The translations under genes were made by a program, and so were the position numbers. From Photorhabdus thracensis (GTDB lineage: Bacteria > Pseudomonadota > Gammaproteobacteria > Enterobacterales > Enterobacteriaceae), in NCBI RefSeq assembly GCF_001010285.1, contig NZ_CP011104.1, positions 124,001 through 188,000 on the forward strand: a stretch of DNA of 64,000 nt, written 5' to 3'. Position 1 is the stretch's first letter; every line of letters begins with the position of its first letter. Shown one piece after another: positions 49,762 to 62,264 of the stretch. The notes under the pieces are model-generated. The model was not told the origin of the DNA, made no database searches, and saw nothing but the letters and a program-made list of their open reading frames with translations.

Positions 49762-50040
49762 TTATTGAGTTTTAGCATTATCCAGCAGGCGCTGCCAGGT
49801 ATGGAGAACCAGAATCTGATCCGGTGGCGCCAATTCTCCTGCTTTAATCGCATTTTGGATACTTTTTTCAACACGATCATGAAGCTGTTCAGCCGTATGA
49901 GCGCCTTCCTGTTCCAATTCCGCCACCGCCAAAGTGAGATGCCCGCGGAGATAGCCACCAGCAAATAATTCATCATCACTGGCATGATCTACCATGTCAT
50001 CAATTTGCGCCAAAATACGCGTTTCAAACTCAGCGAGCAT
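49762..50040 (-). CDS. yfcL: YfcL family protein
   Basis: 92 residues, soluble and helical: [20 protein letters not shown] start, [15 protein letters not shown] in the middle. Conserved enterobacterial protein of unknown function, next to epmC as in E. coli (21 bp apart). The gap to convergent mnmC holds a weak AAAAGC/GCTTTT stem near 49690-49712. Confidence 0.88.
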   Translation of the reverse strand: MLAEFETRILAQIDDMVDHASDDELFAGGYLRGHLTLAVAELEQEGAHTAEQLHDRVEKSIQNAIKAGELAPPDQILVLHTWQRLLDNAKTQ

Positions 50041-50061
50041 TATCTTTCCTTAAATTCAATT

Positions 50062-50613
50062 TCAATCTGCAAATATATCTTCCGGGTAAGGAAAATGTTC
50101 TGCTTTCAATGGGGGCGTATTGTAGAACGATTGTAGCCCCTGAATAAAGCACTCCGCTCTTGCCGGTATTCCCCGCGCTAAATAGTCCATGATTTGATCA
50201 TGAACTTTACGCTGAAAAGCCAGCCTGTCAGGTTCAAAATCCCCGTCAAGGTTGTCACAACTGATATTGAACGGAAAACCCGCAGCAGTACAAAACATCC
50301 AATCAAGCGCCTGAGGTTTAATTTCTACTTTCTCAAATTCACTTTGCGTCTGTGCGTCACGCCCATCTGGGCAATACCAATAGCCAAAATCCACCCGTTT
50401 CCGGCGCTCTTTACCCGCAATGCACCAATGGGCAATTTCATGTAACGCACTGGCATAGAAGCCATGAGCAAATACAATCTGGTTATAAGGAACGTCTTCA
50501 TCTGCCGGCAGGTAAACAGGTTCGTTATCACCTCTTACCAGATGTGTATTGTATTCGTCGCCAAAACAGTGATTAAAAATATCTATAATTTGTTGATAGT
50601 TATGCGTTGTCAT
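50062..50613 (-). CDS. epmC: Elongation factor P hydroxylase EpmC
   Basis: 183 residues. Metal-site region ASALHEIAHWCIAGKERRKR near 54-73, and VDFGYWYCPDGRD. EpmC hydroxylates the beta-lysylated lysine of EF-P after EpmA and EpmB have acted. Same order as E. coli. Confidence 0.93.
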   Translation of the reverse strand: MTTHNYQQIIDIFNHCFGDEYNTHLVRGDNEPVYLPADEDVPYNQIVFAHGFYASALHEIAHWCIAGKERRKRVDFGYWYCPDGRDAQTQSEFEKVEIKPQALDWMFCTAAGFPFNISCDNLDGDFEPDRLAFQRKVHDQIMDYLARGIPARAECFIQGLQSFYNTPPLKAEHFPYPEDIFAD

Positions 50614-50635
50614 GAATTAAAAACAAAATCCTGAA

Positions 50636-51436
50636 TCAGAAATAAAACGCCAGCCAGGTACGGATCGTATCTCCTTGATTATCATTCAATAATTTAATAC
50701 TCATCAAAAAAGAGATAGTCACGATCATAGGGCGAATAAGTTTTTGACCATGTGTTAAAACCAAACGTGCGCCCAGCTGTGCACCGATTACCTGCCCTGC
50801 CAGCATAACAAGACCCAATACCCACAAAACCTGACCGCCAAGGATAAACAACACCAGTGAACCCATGTTAGAGGCAAAATTCAGTACTTTGGCATGAGCG
50901 GTGGATTTCGCCAGGTTATAGCCGCACAGGGTAACATAAGCTAACGCATAAAATGAGCCAACACCGGGGCCAAATACGCCATCGTATACACCCAATCCAC
51001 CCCCGATAAGACAAGCGAATGCCACTGGAGCCAGACGACGATGGCGATCTTCCCTGCCTATCGTTGGGGTCAAAAGGAAGTAAAGGCCAATAATAATAAC
51101 CAGAACCGGTAATAGCTGGCTGAGAAAATCGGGTTTGATAAACTGGACAATCATCGCTCCAGCCATTGAACCAAGCAATGTCATCAGTATGGCAAGGCGC
51201 TGAGACTTGAGATCAACCGCACCATAACGGACAAAATAGAGACTGGCAGAGAAAGACCCCCCCACTGCCTGCAACTTGTTTGTCGCCAACGCCTCCACAG
51301 GCGAGACGCCGACTGACAGCAACGCGGGGATGGTCAGTAAACCGCCACCGCCAGAAATCGAGTCGATGAATCCCGCGATCATCGCAACCAGAAAGAGCAG
51401 GACATAAATTTCCGCCCCTGATAATAACCAGTCCAT
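50636..51436 (-). CDS. yfcA: TauE/SafE family membrane protein YfcA
   Basis: 266 residues with about eight membrane helices and the family start FIDSISGGGGLLTIPALLS. TSUP family proteins move sulfur-containing or other small organic anions; the YfcA substrate is unknown. It follows aroC as in E. coli but mepA, which lies between them there, is absent. Confidence 0.93.
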   Translation of the reverse strand: MDWLLSGAEIYVLLFLVAMIAGFIDSISGGGGLLTIPALLSVGVSPVEALATNKLQAVGGSFSASLYFVRYGAVDLKSQRLAILMTLLGSMAGAMIVQFIKPDFLSQLLPVLVIIIGLYFLLTPTIGREDRHRRLAPVAFACLIGGGLGVYDGVFGPGVGSFYALAYVTLCGYNLAKSTAHAKVLNFASNMGSLVLFILGGQVLWVLGLVMLAGQVIGAQLGARLVLTHGQKLIRPMIVTISFLMSIKLLNDNQGDTIRTWLAFYF

Positions 51437-51523
51437 ATTTTATCCCATCAAAAGAAACTGCTTATCCGTATTCAGCTACCCATTTCAATATCCGGGATTT
51501 CAAGGCTAGCTTCATCTTCCTAA

Positions 51524-52609
51524 TCACCAACGAGGAAGACTGGATTCAACATCCGCGCACTGTGCTCTCTGGCGTAACAGGTGATCCATCAGAACAATAG
51601 CCATCATAGCTTCTGCAATCGGTACCGCCCTAATACCAACACAAGGATCATGGCGACCACGGGTGACCATTTCCACCTCTTCACCCTGACGGTTAACCGT
51701 TTTGCCCGGCACCATGATGCTGGAAGTGGGTTTCAACGCAATATGAGCAATAATTGGCTGGCTGCTGCTGATCCCCCCCAGAATTCCACCCGCATGATTA
51801 CTGGTGAAACCCTGAGCCGTAATTTCATCCCGGTTTTCACTGCCACGCAGATTAATAACGCCAAAACCTTCACCAATTTCAACGCCTTTTACTGCGTTAA
51901 TACTCATCAGCGCATGAGCGATATCAGCATCAAGGCGGTCGAAAACGGGTTCTCCCAATCCGGCTGGCACATTTTCTGCCACAACCGTCACTTTCGCGCC
52001 AATAGAATCACCCGCTTTTTTCAGCTCACGCATCAGGGCATCAAGTTGTTCAAGTTTGGTTTCATCAGGACTGAAAAATGGGTTTTGTTCCACCTGATCC
52101 CAATCTTTTAATTCGCAATGGATGTTACCCATCTGACTCAAACAGGCACGGACACGAATACCATACTTATCCAGCAAATATTTTTTTGCTATCACACCCG
52201 CCGCAACTCGCATTGCCGTTTCACGGGCAGAAGAACGGCCACCACCACGATAGTCGCGGATACCATATTTTTGTTCATAAGTGTAATCAGCATGTCCCGG
52301 ACGGAACACGTCTTTAATCGCGCTGTAATCCTGAGAACGTTGATCAGTATTTTCAATCAGTAAGCCGATACTGGTACCGGTCGTTACCCCTTCAAATACA
52401 CCGGAAAGAATGCGAACCTGATCCGGCTCACGGCGCTGCGTTGTATAACGGGAAGTCCCCGGACGGCGCCTGTCTAAATCAATTTGCAAATCCGCTTCTG
52501 TGATTGTGATACCCGGCGGCACACCATCGACGATGCATCCCAACGCCAAACCGTGAGATTCACCAAAAGTGGTGACCCGGAAAAACTGCCCGATACTATT
52601 TCCAGCCAT
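51524..52609 (-). CDS. aroC: Chorismate synthase AroC
   Basis: 361 residues. Signatures [38 protein letters not shown] (in two halves: [18 protein letters not shown]) and [15 protein letters not shown]-dependent trans-elimination of EPSP phosphate, the last shikimate step. Confidence 0.97.
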   Translation of the reverse strand: MAGNSIGQFFRVTTFGESHGLALGCIVDGVPPGITITEADLQIDLDRRRPGTSRYTTQRREPDQVRILSGVFEGVTTGTSIGLLIENTDQRSQDYSAIKDVFRPGHADYTYEQKYGIRDYRGGGRSSARETAMRVAAGVIAKKYLLDKYGIRVRACLSQMGNIHCELKDWDQVEQNPFFSPDETKLEQLDALMRELKKAGDSIGAKVTVVAENVPAGLGEPVFDRLDADIAHALMSINAVKGVEIGEGFGVINLRGSENRDEITAQGFTSNHAGGILGGISSSQPIIAHIALKPTSSIMVPGKTVNRQGEEVEMVTRGRHDPCVGIRAVPIAEAMMAIVLMDHLLRQRAQCADVESSLPRW

Positions 52610-52715
52610 CCCAGTTCCTTCCTGTTAATTGTTCTTTTATTTAACTCTTAATTTAGCTCGATATTTAACTCTGCAAGCTCTGCATTAACAACCGCAGCGA
52701 CAACCCAGCCAACTA

Positions 52716-53648
52716 TCAGTCTTTGAATAAACGAAAATGCTCGTGATGCTCGATAAGCTGTTGACGTGTCATCATAAAGACACCGTCTCCACCATATTCA
52801 AATTCCAGCCAAGTAAATGGCACATCAGGATATTGTTCAATCAAATGCACCATGCTGTTGCCAACTTCACAAATCAACACACCCTGTTCTGTAAGAAAAT
52901 CAGGAGCGGTTGCAAGAATGCGACGTGCCAGTTTTAAACCATCTGAACCCGCAGCCAGCCCCAATTCAGGCTCACGGCGGAACTCTTCCGGCAAATCACT
53001 CATATCCTCAGCATCGACATAAGGCGGATTAGTGACGATAAGATCGTACTTAACAGGCGGCATATCGCGGAACAGATCGGAACGAATAGGAATTACCCGA
53101 TGCTCAAGGTTGTGATTCTGAATATTCTGTTCAGTCACTGCCAATACATCAGCAGAAATATCCACCGCATCTATCTCCGCTTCCGGGAAAGCATATGCAC
53201 AGGCGATGGCAATACAACCGCTACCTGTACAGAGATCAAGGATATTGGCGGGTTCATCAGAGATCAGTCCTGAAAATTCATTATTAATCAGTTCACCAAT
53301 CGGTGAGCGTGGAACCAGAACCCGTTCATCAACATAAAATTCATGACCACAGAACCAAGCTCTGTTAGTCAAATAAGCAACAGGAATACGATCATTAATA
53401 CGGCGAAGAACCCGTTCGACAATACGATGACGTTCAGTTGATGTCAGCCGTGCCGTCATCATTTCCTGTGGAATATCCAACGGCAGAAACAGCGATGGAA
53501 GAACCAGTTGCAGAGCTTCATCCCAAGGATTGTCTGTACCGTGTCCGTAATAAATATTCGCCGCATTAAACCGGCTGGCAGACCAGCGCAACATATCCTG
53601 AATGGTATATAATTCAGCCACTGCCTCATCAATAAAAATCTTGTCCAA
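52716..53648 (-). CDS. prmB: 50S ribosomal protein L3 glutamine methyltransferase PrmB
   Basis: 310 residues when started at TTG 53648 ([20 protein letters not shown]), which aligns with E. coli MDKIF and has GGAGG five bases upstream; another TTG at 53660 precedes the ribosome site. SAM motif [17 protein letters not shown] and catalytic [11 protein letters not shown]. It methylates Gln150 of L3. The rare TTG start is notable. Confidence 0.93.
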   Translation of the reverse strand: MDKIFIDEAVAELYTIQDMLRWSASRFNAANIYYGHGTDNPWDEALQLVLPSLFLPLDIPQEMMTARLTSTERHRIVERVLRRINDRIPVAYLTNRAWFCGHEFYVDERVLVPRSPIGELINNEFSGLISDEPANILDLCTGSGCIAIACAYAFPEAEIDAVDISADVLAVTEQNIQNHNLEHRVIPIRSDLFRDMPPVKYDLIVTNPPYVDAEDMSDLPEEFRREPELGLAAGSDGLKLARRILATAPDFLTEQGVLICEVGNSMVHLIEQYPDVPFTWLEFEYGGDGVFMMTRQQLIEHHEHFRLFKD

Positions 53649-53790
53649 AAGCCCCTCCAACCCCGTAAATTCATTGACCCGTTAGTTTGCCACGATCACT
53701 GAGACAAATCAGCTTTCATGTCAGGCTAATGACAATAAAAGGATGGCACCGGGGTTTTATTGCAGATTTTTGACCAATTTTCCGCGGAAA

Positions 53791-53818
53791 CCGTCTTATT
53801 CAGTCAGCAACAAGACGG
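53791..53818 (-). terminator. Hairpin after the hutUHT unit
   Basis: CCGTCTT at 53791-53797 and AAGACGG at 53812-53818, 18 bp past the permease stop; only a short T-run follows on the minus strand. Confidence 0.5.
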
Positions 53819-53835
53819 CTTCTATAATATTTATA

Positions 53836-55227
53836 TTATGTTTTCTCGTTAACAGACTGCGCGTTAACAATGATGACATTATTTCGAATCCATAAATAAT
53901 AGGCCGCAGTTAATAGCAGGATCCATACGCCTCCTACATAAAACGCAATTCGTGTCGCTGGGAAGTAACTCAGAACAGCAATAATAAATATCATAAACAC
54001 GATAGTCAGAATCGGTGCAACAGGCCACATCGGTACTGGAAATTTTAATTTTTGTGCTTCTTCCGGTGACATCTTTCTGCGCATAGCAAACTGAGAAAGC
54101 AAAATCATTAACCAGACCCATACCGTGGCAAAAGTGGCAATCGAAGCAATGATGACAAACACCTGTTTAGGGAGTAAGTAATTAAGAACAACAGCACACA
54201 GCAATGCCAATGTCATCATCATGATGGTCACCCAAGGCACGCCGTTACGGCTTAGTTTCATAAATTTTTTATGCGCTAACCCTTTCTCCGCCATACCGTA
54301 CATCATCCGACCTGCACCAAAAATATCGCTGTTAATAGCCGAAATTGCCGCCGTAATCACGATAATATTCAGAATATTTGCCGCCGAACTAATTCCCAGT
54401 CCCTGAAATATTGCGACAAATGGACTACCTTCCTGTCCGATGCTGCTCCAAGGGTAAATTGCCATTAATACAAAAATAGTCAGTACATAAAATAGCAGGA
54501 TACGAAACGGGATAGAATTAATCGCTTGCGGGATCATTTTCGCCGGATTTTTAGCTTCACTGGATGTAATTCCGATGATTTCAATACCACCGAAAGCAAA
54601 CATAACGACGGCCAGGGATTCAATGATGCCGCCAAATCCATTAGGCATAAATCCACCGTGTTGCCACAGATTTTGGACGCCTGTCGCCTGAAAATGGCCG
54701 CTGAAACCAAACAGAATAATGCCAGCCCCAGCAATAATCATGGCACTGATCGCCGCAACTTTCAGAATCGATAACCAGAACTCCATTTCGCCAAATACTT
54801 TGACTTTACAAAGATTCAGCGCGCCAATGATGAAAATAATGCTGAGTACCCATACCCAACGCGGCACTTCCGGATACCATAACCCCATATAAATACCGAA
54901 AGCCGTTACATCAGCCAAACAGACTATTATCATTTCGAAAGTATAAGTCCAACCCGTAATAAACCCCGGTAACGGGCCTAAATATTGATGGGCGTAACTG
55001 GCAAAAGAACCGGCGTCCGGTTTGTGGACCGCCATTTCCCCCAGAGCGCGCATGACCATAAAGACAGCGGCGCCGCCCACTAAATAAGCTAATAATACCG
55101 CCGGACCGGCCATTTTTATTGCTTCAGCAGAACCATAAAAAAGACCGGTGCCAATTGCAGAACCCAACGCCATAAACCGAATATGGCGAGCATTGAGTCC
55201 CCGTTCTAGGTGTAATGTGGCTTGCAT
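53836..55227 (-). CDS. hutT: Amino-acid permease of the hut cluster (HutT/ProY-like)
   Basis: 463 residues, APC superfamily with 12 helices: [20 protein letters not shown] (helix 1 and substrate loop), [20 protein letters not shown]. It lies 86 bp downstream of hutH in the same orientation, and histidine import is inferred from that. By sequence alone it equals ProY-type cationic or proline permeases. Confidence 0.85.
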   Translation of the reverse strand: MQATLHLERGLNARHIRFMALGSAIGTGLFYGSAEAIKMAGPAVLLAYLVGGAAVFMVMRALGEMAVHKPDAGSFASYAHQYLGPLPGFITGWTYTFEMIIVCLADVTAFGIYMGLWYPEVPRWVWVLSIIFIIGALNLCKVKVFGEMEFWLSILKVAAISAMIIAGAGIILFGFSGHFQATGVQNLWQHGGFMPNGFGGIIESLAVVMFAFGGIEIIGITSSEAKNPAKMIPQAINSIPFRILLFYVLTIFVLMAIYPWSSIGQEGSPFVAIFQGLGISSAANILNIIVITAAISAINSDIFGAGRMMYGMAEKGLAHKKFMKLSRNGVPWVTIMMMTLALLCAVVLNYLLPKQVFVIIASIATFATVWVWLMILLSQFAMRRKMSPEEAQKLKFPVPMWPVAPILTIVFMIFIIAVLSYFPATRIAFYVGGVWILLLTAAYYLWIRNNVIIVNAQSVNEKT

Positions 55228-55312
55228 GATTTACCCTCTTATCTTTTATTATTGGGTTTTATGAAAGATAACTGCAACAATCAGGCCGGACAGAAGCCGG
55301 CCCTCGGTTTAT

Positions 55313-56857
55313 TTAACGGTTATTTTTAGTCTGTAATATCTGTCCAGCAGGAAGTAGTGAGGAAAGGTGTTGCTCAACCAACAGTTGTACCGCAGCAGCA
55401 ATATCTGGCGCAAAAAAACGATCCTGATCGTAATAATCTACCTTTTCCCGCAAAATATGACGCGCTTTTTCCAGAATCGGACTGCTTTTCAGACCATTTC
55501 GGAAGTCTATTCCCTGACAGGCGGATAACCACTCAATTGCCAGAATACCCCGGGTATTTTCTGCCATCTCCCACAAACGACGCCCGGCAGCCGGAGCCAT
55601 TGATACATGATCTTCCTGATTGGCCGAAGTTGGTAAACTGTCAACACTCGCAGGGTGGGCTAACGCTTTATTTTCACTAGCAAGAGCCGCTGCCGTCACT
55701 TGTGCAATCATAAAACCGGAATTCACACCACCGTTCTCAACCAGGAAAGGCGGAAGCTGTGACATATGTGAATCCATCAACAATGCAATACGTCGTTCTG
55801 ACAATGCGCCGATTTCCGCTAATGCCAGCGCCAGGTTATCAGACGCCATTGCAACGGGTTCAGCATGAAAATTACCGCCGGAAATCACCTCACCCTGTTC
55901 AGCAAATACCAATGGATTATCAGATACAGCATTAGCTTCTGTCAGAATAACATCGGCAGCATGACGGAGCTGGGTCAGGCAAGCTCCCATGACCTGTGGC
56001 TGACAACGCAATGAATAAGGATCCTGCACCTTGGGACAGCCTATATGAGAATCCGATAGTTCACTGCTCTCTTCCAATACATAACGATACAATGCAGCTA
56101 CGTCAATCTGCCCCTGTTGCCCACGAACCTCATGCACGCGGGCATCAAATGGTTTGCGGGAACCCAATGCCGCTTCTACGGATAAAGAGCCGCAAACTAT
56201 TGCTGCCGCCAACAGATCTTCTGCCTCAAATAATCCACGCAACGCAAAAGCGGTGGAGACTTGAGTGCCATTAAGCAACGCTAAACCCTCTTTGGCCGCC
56301 AATGTGATAGGTTGTAAATTGGCTTTTGCCAGAGCTTCTTTGGCCGGCAACCATTCGCCCTGATAACGCGCCTGTCCTTCTCCAAGTAATAACAGACTCA
56401 TATGTGCCAACGGTGCTAAATCACCTGATGCGCCGACAGATCCTTTACAAGGAATACAGGGATAAACCTCCGCATTAACTAAAGCGACCAACGTCTGAAT
56501 GACTTCCAGACGAATGCCTGAGTAACCACGGGAGAGGCTGTTGATTTTCAATACCATGATCAACCGGGTCATGTCGTCGTCCAGCGCTTCACCTATTCCG
56601 GCTGCATGAGACACGACCAGCGAATGTTGCAGTTTTTCTAAATTATTTTCCTCAATCCGGGTACTGGCTAATAGTCCGAATCCGGTATTAATTCCATACG
56701 CAATGCGTTTTTCAGCAAGAATAGCATTAACACATGCCACGCTGTGTTCAATAGCCGGAAAGGTCTGGCTATCCAGAGTTATTTTTATGGGTTGCAGATA
56801 AACCTGACGCAGTTCATCAAGGGTCAATTTGCCTGGGTAGATAGTTAACTGTTTCAT
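55313..56857 (-). CDS. hutH: Histidine ammonia-lyase HutH
   Basis: 514 residues. [16 protein letters not shown] carries the Ala143-Ser144-Gly145 triad that cyclises to the MIO electrophile; [12 protein letters not shown] near 54 is the lid Tyr region. It deaminates L-histidine to urocanate. 8 bp after hutU. Confidence 0.97.
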   Translation of the reverse strand: MKQLTIYPGKLTLDELRQVYLQPIKITLDSQTFPAIEHSVACVNAILAEKRIAYGINTGFGLLASTRIEENNLEKLQHSLVVSHAAGIGEALDDDMTRLIMVLKINSLSRGYSGIRLEVIQTLVALVNAEVYPCIPCKGSVGASGDLAPLAHMSLLLLGEGQARYQGEWLPAKEALAKANLQPITLAAKEGLALLNGTQVSTAFALRGLFEAEDLLAAAIVCGSLSVEAALGSRKPFDARVHEVRGQQGQIDVAALYRYVLEESSELSDSHIGCPKVQDPYSLRCQPQVMGACLTQLRHAADVILTEANAVSDNPLVFAEQGEVISGGNFHAEPVAMASDNLALALAEIGALSERRIALLMDSHMSQLPPFLVENGGVNSGFMIAQVTAAALASENKALAHPASVDSLPTSANQEDHVSMAPAAGRRLWEMAENTRGILAIEWLSACQGIDFRNGLKSSPILEKARHILREKVDYYDQDRFFAPDIAAAVQLLVEQHLSSLLPAGQILQTKNNR

Positions 56858-56865
56858 AATGTTCC

Positions 56866-58545
56866 TTATTTTGTATTGATCATAGGCAAATCTAATCCGT
56901 GCTCTTTAGCACAATGAATAGCAATTTCATAACCTGCATCGGCATGACGCATAACTCCGGTAGCCGGATCGTTGTGCAACACCCTGGCTATACGTTCTGC
57001 GGCTTCATCGGTTCCATCACAAACGATCACCATACCTGCATGTTGTGAGAAACCCATTCCGACGCCACCGCCATGATGCAGAGAAACCCAGGTAGCGCCG
57101 CTGGCGGTGTTGAGTAAGGCATTCAACAATGGCCAGTCCGAAACTGCGTCAGAACCATCACGCATGGATTCGGTTTCTCGGTTCGGGCTGGCGACAGAAC
57201 CGGAATCCAGATGGTCACGTCCAATAACAATCGGCGCAGAAAGCTCACCACTGCGTACCATTTCATTAAAAGCTAATCCCAGTTTGGCGCGTTCGCCTAA
57301 ACCAACCCAGCAGATACGGGCAGGTAATCCCTGAAAACTGATGCGTTCTCTGGCCATATCCAGCCAGCGATGCAAATGTTTATCGTCAGGGAGTAATTCT
57401 TTAACTTTGGCGTCAGTTTTGTAGATATCCTGTGGATCGCCAGAAAGTGCTACCCAACGGAAAGGCCCGATACCACGGCAAAATAACGGGCGAATATAGG
57501 CAGGAACAAAACCTGGGAAATCAAAGGCATTTTCTACGCCAACTTCATACGCTATTTGACGAATATTGTTGCCGTAATCAAAAACAGGAATTCCCTGTTT
57601 CTGGAAAGACAACATCGCTTTAACATGCTCCGCCATTGAAGATTTTGCTGCTTTGATAACCTCAACCGGATCTGAAATGGCGCGCAGGCGGTATTCTTCC
57701 CAGCCCCAGTTTTTCGGCAGATAACCGTTGAGAGGATCATGTGCGCTTGTCTGATCAGTGACTAAATCCGGGCGCACACCACGACGAACTAATTCCGGCA
57801 AAATTTCAGCGGCATTACCACACAGTGCGATAGAGATGGTTTTACCTTCCTGTGTGTATTTTTCGATCCGGGCCAGTGCATCGTCCAGATCCTTAGCTTG
57901 TTCATCGATATAACGAGTACGCAGGCGGAAATCGATCCTGCTTTGCTGACATTCAATATTCAGAGAACATGCTCCGGCCAGTGTTGCAGCCAACGGTTGT
58001 GCTCCGCCCATACCGCCTAAACCAGCGGTTAACACCCAACGCCCCTGTAAATTACCGTTATAATGCTGACGACCCGCTTCCACGAACGTTTCATAGGTGC
58101 CTTGAACAATTCCCTGGCTGCCAATGTAGATCCAGCTACCCGCAGTCATCTGACCATACATAGCCAATCCTTTCGCATCCAACTCGTTGAAATGTTCCCA
58201 GGTAGCCCAATGCGGTATCAGATTCGAATTCGCAATGAGTACCCGTGGTGCATTTTTATGCGTTTTAAACACCCCAACTGGTTTACCCGATTGGATTAAC
58301 AACGTTTCGTCGTCTTCCAACTTTTTCAGTGTTTCGACAATCTTGTCATAACATTCCCAGTTTCTGGCAGCCCGGCCAATGCCCCCATATACCACCAGTT
58401 CATGCGAGTTTTCAGCAACTTCTGGATCAAGATTATTCATTAGCATGCGCAGAGGCGCTTCGGTTAACCAGCTTTTGGCTGTGAGTTGCGTCCCTCTGGG
58501 TGCCCGGATATCGACATTACGAAATTTATTATTCTGGGCGGTCAC
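56866..58545 (-). CDS. hutU: Urocanate hydratase HutU
   Basis: 559 residues, full length, with NAD-binding [17 protein letters not shown] near 178 and the [11 protein letters not shown] and [17 protein letters not shown] motifs. It hydrates urocanate to imidazolone propionate. First gene of hutUHT, preceded by a HutC operator and a CRP-like site. Confidence 0.97.
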   Translation of the reverse strand: MTAQNNKFRNVDIRAPRGTQLTAKSWLTEAPLRMLMNNLDPEVAENSHELVVYGGIGRAARNWECYDKIVETLKKLEDDETLLIQSGKPVGVFKTHKNAPRVLIANSNLIPHWATWEHFNELDAKGLAMYGQMTAGSWIYIGSQGIVQGTYETFVEAGRQHYNGNLQGRWVLTAGLGGMGGAQPLAATLAGACSLNIECQQSRIDFRLRTRYIDEQAKDLDDALARIEKYTQEGKTISIALCGNAAEILPELVRRGVRPDLVTDQTSAHDPLNGYLPKNWGWEEYRLRAISDPVEVIKAAKSSMAEHVKAMLSFQKQGIPVFDYGNNIRQIAYEVGVENAFDFPGFVPAYIRPLFCRGIGPFRWVALSGDPQDIYKTDAKVKELLPDDKHLHRWLDMARERISFQGLPARICWVGLGERAKLGLAFNEMVRSGELSAPIVIGRDHLDSGSVASPNRETESMRDGSDAVSDWPLLNALLNTASGATWVSLHHGGGVGMGFSQHAGMVIVCDGTDEAAERIARVLHNDPATGVMRHADAGYEIAIHCAKEHGLDLPMINTK

Positions 58546-58585
58546 GGTCTGACTCCTTTTGCTCTTTGGATATTTGTTAAATGTA

Positions 58586-58601
58586 TAGTTGTATATACAT
58601 G
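58586..58601. promoter_or_regulatory. HutC operator upstream of hutU
   Basis: TAGTTGTATATACAT holds the palindrome TGTATATACA at 58590-58599, fitting the HutC-subfamily GntR consensus (GTnTAnAC core). The same 15 bases occur upstream of hutI. Confidence 0.82.
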
Positions 58602-58725
58602 TATATTCAATAGACCAAACCGTTAGCCAAAATAATATATTTATGAACTTATTATCTTTATTTTCTTATAAATCAATTTGTTAATGTTATTTCTTTCTGA
58701 TTACCAAGGAGTAATGTTTTTGTTA

Positions 58726-58750
58726 TTTTTGTGTTTATAATCACAAATTA
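58726..58750. promoter_or_regulatory. CRP-like site upstream of hutU
   Basis: TTGTGTTTATAATCACAA: TGTG and CACA half-sites with the correct 8-base spacing. hut operons of enterics are CAP-activated, so this fits catabolite control. Confidence 0.6.
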
Positions 58751-58976
58751 TTTACATTAAATTTACAAAAATATAATTTACATATGGAAAGATTTTGTCT
58801 GAATACAGACCAGGTTTGCTCCTTGGCTATGGGAACCTTATCAGCACATTCGGGAAAAAATCAGTTGTCAGTCAGGAAATAACCCGAAGCTTCGATAAAC
58901 CATATAAATACGTCGATAGGTTTTAACTCCCTATCAAGGATAAATTGCCACAATAGTTTTCTTGTAAAAACAGTGA

Positions 58977-59708
58977 CTATGAGCTGAAACGCCCTTTCAA
59001 TTTATACCTATTACCGGGAAATAGCAGCCTGGCACTGGAAACGGTGTAATGAGTCGACCAAGTTCGGCGGCTGATTAATAAACAAGGGGCACCCGATTCA
59101 ATTTGCAGTAACTTGCAGGATCGGGGATCGCCGGCGATGGCTTCCACGATGTGTTCACCTTCCGTTAACGGTGCAATGATTGACAAATAATCGTGTGGCG
59201 TAAGTTTTGTGAAGTCTTGTTGCAAATAATCAGGAACCGCTTGAGCATTGACGTAACGATCTTCTATCTGAACAGGAATATCGTTTTCATAGTGGACAAT
59301 AATCGACTGGTAAATCGGCGTACCCGCGATAATATCCAATTCAACAGCCTGTTTTACGTCAGCATTCAGCTCCGATAACTTGACTATTTTACAGCGATGC
59401 TGATGAGAACGGGCTGAGATCTCATCAGCAATGCTGTGAATTTCAAACAGTGCGGATTGTCCTTTCGGTTCAGCAACAAACGATCCCACCCCTTGTAGCC
59501 GCACTAATAGCCCTTCAGCGGTCAATTCACGTAACGCACGGTTGGCAGTCATACGGCTACAGTTAAACTGTTTAACTAATTCAGCTTCTGATGGAACACG
59601 ATCATTTGATTTCCATTCACCGGTATAGATTTTTTCGATGATGGACTGTTTCACTCTGGCATACAAAGGGGCAGGTTTAGCAAATGGCCCTGATAAATGT
59701 GTCGTCAC
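58977..59708 (-). CDS. hutC: Histidine utilisation repressor HutC
   Basis: 243 residues. GntR winged helix (DRVPSEAELVKQFNCSRMTA, then NRALRELTAEGLLVRLQGVG) and a C-terminal UTRA ligand domain (PIYQSIIVHYENDIPVQIED). Urocanate binding releases it from operators at both hut promoters. Last gene of hutIGC. Confidence 0.94.
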   Translation of the reverse strand: MTTHLSGPFAKPAPLYARVKQSIIEKIYTGEWKSNDRVPSEAELVKQFNCSRMTANRALRELTAEGLLVRLQGVGSFVAEPKGQSALFEIHSIADEISARSHQHRCKIVKLSELNADVKQAVELDIIAGTPIYQSIIVHYENDIPVQIEDRYVNAQAVPDYLQQDFTKLTPHDYLSIIAPLTEGEHIVEAIAGDPRSCKLLQIESGAPCLLISRRTWSTHYTVSSARLLFPGNRYKLKGRFSS

Positions 59709-59814
59709 AATAAATTCCTTGCTGCTATAAAAATGTTAAGTGATTAATTACGTTCACTTTATCAGGCTATTTCTGCCAAATAAAACCGCACAATAGTATT
59801 GTTATTTTGGATAA

Positions 59815-60771
59815 TCAATACCACCAATGTGCTAATTGCCAGGCAAGGCGTGCTGCTGCCTTTCCCCCGATTCCTTGAATATCAAATGTTGGATTGAGTT
59901 CTACCAAATCAGCCGCCTGTAATTTACCACTCTGGCAGATTGGCTGAATCAATTGCAGAAGACGCTCCAATGGTAGCCCCAATGCCGCCGGCGCAGAGAC
60001 TGCCGGCATCTGATAAGCAGGCAATACATCGAGATCGATTGTCATATAAATCAAATCAACTTGTTGGAGTGTATCTTGTATCTGCCACTGCACTTTGTCC
60101 AGCATGGCTTCGCTACATTGATTATCCCAGATAACCGTAACGTTTAAGCGGTTGGCTTCATCTACCAATGCCTGGGTATTAGACGCCAAACTTGCGCCAA
60201 TACAAGTATAATGAAACTGGCGTTGGTGTTGCTGACAATATTCAGCAAGCTGACGAAAGGGTGTGCCGGAAGTCGGCTGCGGCGATCGCCGTAAGTCGAG
60301 ATGAGCATCGAAGTTAATAATACCTATGCGCTGATGTGGGAAAGCATCATAAATTCCAACACCATGAGCAAAAGCGGTTTCATGTCCACCCCCCAACACC
60401 AGGGTACGCACATTTTGATGCTGGCATTGGGTAATTGCATCAGCCAGGGCTTGTTGAGCCTCACTCAATTGATTGGGATTAGCGCGAATACTTCCCAAAT
60501 CCACCAATCTGTCATGCCCTGTATGGCTGGCCATATTGGCCAATGCCTTACGCAGATAATCAGGGCCTTGATTAGCGCCTGGCCTACCCTGATTAAGTTT
60601 TACCCCTTCATCACATTCAAACCCCAACAGAGCAATAGAGTGAGGAAATTCTTCCGGTGTAAAATACGGGGACAATTTAACTGTTTGAAAAAGCCGTAAT
60701 GCATTATTCGCTTCTGACAAATCATTTCGTCCTTGCCAAATAGTCGGTGAAGTGGCATGCCATAAATTCAT
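59815..60771 (-). CDS. hutG: Formimidoylglutamase HutG
   Basis: 318 residues, ureohydrolase (arginase) fold with manganese ligands in [23 protein letters not shown] and [14 protein letters not shown]. It splits formiminoglutamate into glutamate and formamide, so this organism uses the direct HutG route. Overlaps hutI by 4 bp (ATGA). Confidence 0.95.
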   Translation of the reverse strand: MNLWHATSPTIWQGRNDLSEANNALRLFQTVKLSPYFTPEEFPHSIALLGFECDEGVKLNQGRPGANQGPDYLRKALANMASHTGHDRLVDLGSIRANPNQLSEAQQALADAITQCQHQNVRTLVLGGGHETAFAHGVGIYDAFPHQRIGIINFDAHLDLRRSPQPTSGTPFRQLAEYCQQHQRQFHYTCIGASLASNTQALVDEANRLNVTVIWDNQCSEAMLDKVQWQIQDTLQQVDLIYMTIDLDVLPAYQMPAVSAPAALGLPLERLLQLIQPICQSGKLQAADLVELNPTFDIQGIGGKAAARLAWQLAHWWY

Positions 60772-62027
60772 TTGCTGCTCCTTATCTGCTGTATGCTGGA
60801 ATGTGTAATAGTTCCACGAAATACCCGGGTATTCAGTGGGTTATGGCCCAATTCATAGAAAATATCAACGGGATTTTCTGCATCCCAGACAATAAAATCG
60901 GCGTAAGCGCCTGCGCGCAGCTGTCCGTGACTCTTTTCCCGGCCTAATGCACGAGCTGCATGTCGGGTTACACCTAACCACGCCTCTTCCGGAGTCAATC
61001 CAAATTGGACGCATGCCATATTCATCGCCATACGCAGGGAAGCAAACGGGCTGGTTCCAGGATTAAAATCTGTAGATATTGCTATCGGTACATTAAATCG
61101 CCGTAATAAATCAACAGGTGGACGTTGTGTTTCCTGCAAAAAGTAGAAAGCACCAGGAAGCAGAACAGCGACTGTACCACTGCGGCTGAGAACCTCCACG
61201 CCTGCCTGATCCAGATATTCAATGTGATCAACGGAAAGGCCATGATAACGAGCGACTAATTTACTCCCGCCTAAATTGGACAGCTGTTCCACATGTCCTT
61301 TTATTGGAATATTCCAGCGTTCGGCCTCCTGAAAGAGCCGTTCGGTTTGTGCCAAATTAAACCCCACGCTTTCACAAAAAACATCTACGGCTTCGAACAG
61401 CTTTTTCTGCCAAAGCTGCGGCAGGATAACTTCACAAATCAGATTCATATAGGCATCAGGATTGTGCTTATATTCAGGCGGGCAAGTATGAGCGGCAAGC
61501 AAGGTCGGGCTAATTTCTATCGAATTATGCTGCGCCAAGTTTTGTGCGACCTGCAACAGCTTTTCTTCGTTTTCCAGATTTAATCCATAACCCGATTTAA
61601 TCTCAATAGTCGTTACGCCTTCGGCCATAAATGCAGCAAGACGCTGCTGCGCAGAGTGTTCAAGTTGCTCAAGAGAGCTGGCTCGAGTCGCAGAAACTGT
61701 CGCATTGATCCCCCCACCCTGAGCACTGAGCTCAGCATAAGACATACCGTTTAAACGCTGTTCCCATTCATAAGCCCGGTTACCACCAAAAACCAAGTGG
61801 GTGTGGCAATCGATTAAACCTGGAGTAATCAGACGTTGTTGGGCATCAATTACCTGACAGCGGTTTGTCTGTAATGTTGCTGCGGGCAAAATCGCTAAAA
61901 TCTTGTCATTACGCACCAGAAGATCATGTTCTTTTAATAATCCGTAAGCTGCATTGATAGAAGAGTCCATTGTTGCCAATCTTGCATTACGCCAGATGAC
62001 ATCAGTATCACGCAGTTCTATTGCCAT
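60768..62027 (-). CDS. hutI: Imidazolonepropionase HutI
   Basis: 419 residues from ATG 62027 ([20 protein letters not shown]), with AGGA eight bases upstream; ATG 62036 is also in frame. Amidohydrolase metal motif [28 protein letters not shown] and [10 protein letters not shown]. It opens the imidazolone ring to formiminoglutamate. First gene of hutIGC. Confidence 0.95.
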   Translation of the reverse strand: MAIELRDTDVIWRNARLATMDSSINAAYGLLKEHDLLVRNDKILAILPAATLQTNRCQVIDAQQRLITPGLIDCHTHLVFGGNRAYEWEQRLNGMSYAELSAQGGGINATVSATRASSLEQLEHSAQQRLAAFMAEGVTTIEIKSGYGLNLENEEKLLQVAQNLAQHNSIEISPTLLAAHTCPPEYKHNPDAYMNLICEVILPQLWQKKLFEAVDVFCESVGFNLAQTERLFQEAERWNIPIKGHVEQLSNLGGSKLVARYHGLSVDHIEYLDQAGVEVLSRSGTVAVLLPGAFYFLQETQRPPVDLLRRFNVPIAISTDFNPGTSPFASLRMAMNMACVQFGLTPEEAWLGVTRHAARALGREKSHGQLRAGAYADFIVWDAENPVDIFYELGHNPLNTRVFRGTITHSSIQQIRSSK

Positions 62028-62070
62028 GATTAGCATCCTGTATTCGTCAGTACCTGATCAGTCAGGCTAT

Positions 62071-62086
62071 TAGTTGTATATACATT
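62071..62086. promoter_or_regulatory. HutC operator upstream of hutI
   Basis: TAGTTGTATATACAT at 62071-62085, the same 15 bases as before hutU, 44 bp from the hutI start. Implies autoregulation of hutC through hutIGC. Confidence 0.82.
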
Positions 62087-62264
62087 TATTTTCCAACCAA
62101 CAATAATTGTCAAATTATTTTGCTGACTATCCGGATACACTTTCTTGTCAGCATTTTTAGACCACAAACCAAGTAAAATCAGGTTTCATTCAATATAATC
62201 AGGTTCAATAGTTAAAAAGATGCAGTACACTTGTCACAAAATAGTTTGATTTAACTGAGCAATG

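Larger units (their letters stand above)
58546..58976. promoter_or_regulatory. hutU promoter region
   Basis: About 430 bp between hutC and hutU, AT-rich. It contains the HutC site at 58590-58599 and a CRP-like site near 58726-58750. The rest, 58760-58976, shows nothing recognisable. Confidence 0.7.
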
